Assembly: GCF_963924675.1 (NCBI RefSeq)
Contig: NW_027077394.1
Span: 558,001 to 622,000, forward strand
DNA: 64,000 nt
Direction of reading: 5' to 3'
Source of the DNA: Phocoena phocoena
Lineage: Eukaryota; Chordata; Mammalia; Artiodactyla; Phocoenidae
Shown piece after piece: positions 62,889 through 64,000 of this stretch. Under the pieces are notes generated by a model. It was not told where the DNA came from and did no database searches. It saw only the letters and a program-made list of their open reading frames with translations. Positions within the stretch are counted from its first letter, which is position 1. The number at the start of each line of letters is the position of its first letter. Both the position numbers and the translations under genes were made by a program.

Positions 62889-64000
62889 AATTTGAGACCC
62901 TGTTCTGTTTTGTAATTCAGTTCATGTGTAGTCAAGTTTACATTCCGTGTATTAGTGATATCTTATGATGTTTCTTTTTCTGTGTGATGTAGTTCACGTA
63001 GAATCACCGTACCTGCATCCACTCACTTGCCGCTACGGGCCTGATGACACAGATTTCATTGCTGAGTGATATTGCATTGTACGTACGTGCCACAACTTCT
63101 TTATCCATATTTTGCTTTCTGGGATATTTACCTGTTACTGTAGACGAGCTTCTTGTGAACACAGCCGTCCCAAATATTGGGGTGGCTGTCTGTTTTTGAT
63201 TTTAATTTCCGTAAGCTATAGGACCATAAGTGGAAGTGCCATAGACTGTGTTGCTTTGTTTCTTATGTGTTTCAGGAAACACCATACACTTCTCCAGGCT
63301 GGCTGCTGGCAATTTACATCCTGCCAATCAGCATAACAAGGCTCCCTGTTCTCCATATCCTGTCCTACCTTTCTGGATTTTACACTTTTTTCAGATGGCC
63401 CTCTTGCCCGGGGGGCAGTGAGACTTCATTGTAGTGCAGATTTCCTTTACAGGCTTGCTTGGTTGGCCAAAAAGGGCGTATGCGTTTTTTCCTGAATATA
63501 TTCAGGAAAAAACGCATACGCCCTTTTTGGCCAAGTGCATCATTGTCGACGTTCTGCCTCTTTTCCTATGCTTTCAGGGCAATTCCAGTCTACCCCCTGC
63601 AATCGTTTTCCTGAAATTCTGCCCCGCTTTCAAGTCCCCTTCGCAGGCTTATTTCAATATATTTTTGGAGGATAGCTGTCATTTATAACTCTGCAGGTTT
63701 GTGAATTACAGTGCCCCTGAGCTCCTTTCTTCAACTCGCTTTCTTGTGAACTGGGCACAAAACCGCAGGATTGCTTCAGGCCCTAATCTGTTTCGGGCAG
63801 GGCATGCTGAGCCTTTGGTAAATTCCTCTTCCTGGTGGGCAATGAGCGTTACATTTGCCCGTGCAGACACCTACAGCTAGTCTCTCATTGGTTCTCCCTA
63901 TTCCTGTTCATCTTGCACAGAAATTGCAAGCTGTGCCAAACAGGAGGTTAAAGGCACTGACTCTCCAAGCAGGGAGAGTGTTAGTAAAGCATCTGGAATG
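62889..64000. repeat. Unit 37, class B, partial, turning to A at the window end
   Basis: The first 1,112 bases are present. One base is missing in ACTCACTTGCCGC near 63021. Palindrome 63463-63534 perfect. T62988 is shared with units 31-33. The body is B, but GGGCAATGAG near 63837 is A1-like and GAGAGTGTTAGTAAAGCATC near 63975 is A type, so a class switch starts just before the window ends. Confidence 0.93.

Larger units (their letters stand above)
1..64000. repeat. Satellite array of 1,747-bp monomers, 36 full units plus one partial
   Basis: The same sequence returns every 1,747 bases across the whole window. Only four units differ in length or carry an indel: unit 2 (1,745), units 8 and 36 (1,746), and partial unit 37 (one deleted base). 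With a unit starting at S, antisense LINE-1 remnant covers S to S+564, a 72-bp palindrome covers S+575 to S+646, unidentified sequence covers S+647 to about S+1441, and the next LINE-1 remnant starts at S+1442 with its T-run. Subtract 1-2 bases downstream of an indel. Two monomer classes, A and B, differ by about 3%. Length and transposon content suggest the common cetacean satellite, recalled at about 1.75 kb in most whales; no search was run. No flanking unique sequence is present, so array size and chromosomal position are unknown. Confidence 0.98.

Noticed and set aside
1..64000. CRISPR array or bacterial repeat locus
   Set aside because: There are no short direct repeats separated by unique spacers. 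The repeat is 1.75 kb, contiguous, and built from mammalian transposon remnants.

Overview
The window is one uninterrupted tandem array of satellite DNA. It holds 36 complete units and one partial unit (37) of a 1,747-bp monomer, and no base lies outside the array. Both ends are inside the array, so its true limits are not visible. I support no protein-coding gene, tRNA, rRNA or CRISPR array.

Host: each monomer carries a degenerate antisense copy of the 3' end of a LINE-1 element. Its 3'UTR is recognisable, from memory, as the type found in cetartiodactyls and related laurasiatherian mammals. Each monomer also carries a 72-bp palindrome that resembles the short palindromic mariner element of cattle-like genomes. 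The monomer length agrees with the common cetacean satellite, recalled as about 1.75 kb in baleen and most toothed whales and about 1.58 kb in delphinids. A whale or other cetartiodactyl is therefore the best guess. It is an inference and needs a database search.

Monomer layout, counted from the base matching window position 1 (u1): u1-565 is the LINE-1 ORF2/3'UTR remnant, antisense; u576-647 is the palindrome; u648 to about u1442 is unidentified sequence; u1443-1747 is the 3' tail of the next LINE-1 remnant, starting at its T-run (reversed poly-A). The LINE-1 block therefore runs across the unit boundary I chose and is about 870 bp long.

Higher-order structure: two monomer classes, A and B, differ at roughly 50 sites (about 3%) and mostly alternate. 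The order for units 1-37 is A B A B A A B A B A B B B A B B A B A B B B A B B A B A B A B B B A B A B. Same-class neighbours (AA, BB) are always joined through a chimeric unit whose class switches near the LINE-1 3' tail. A nine-unit block of 15,723 bp (about 18.0/18.7 kb to 33.7/34.4 kb) is repeated almost perfectly by the next 15,723 bp (to about 49.4/50.1 kb). Inside each copy a three-unit block of 5,241 bp is also duplicated. Units 31-33 are a separate one-unit amplification. Diagnostic bases give a relative order: trimer duplication, then a point mutation in one trimer copy, then the nine-unit duplication.

The most interesting element is the palindrome. Its arms match perfectly in about 28 of 37 units although the rest of the unit's transposon-derived sequence is badly decayed. 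It could act as a fold-back or cruciform site or, if transcribed, as an array of miRNA-like hairpins.
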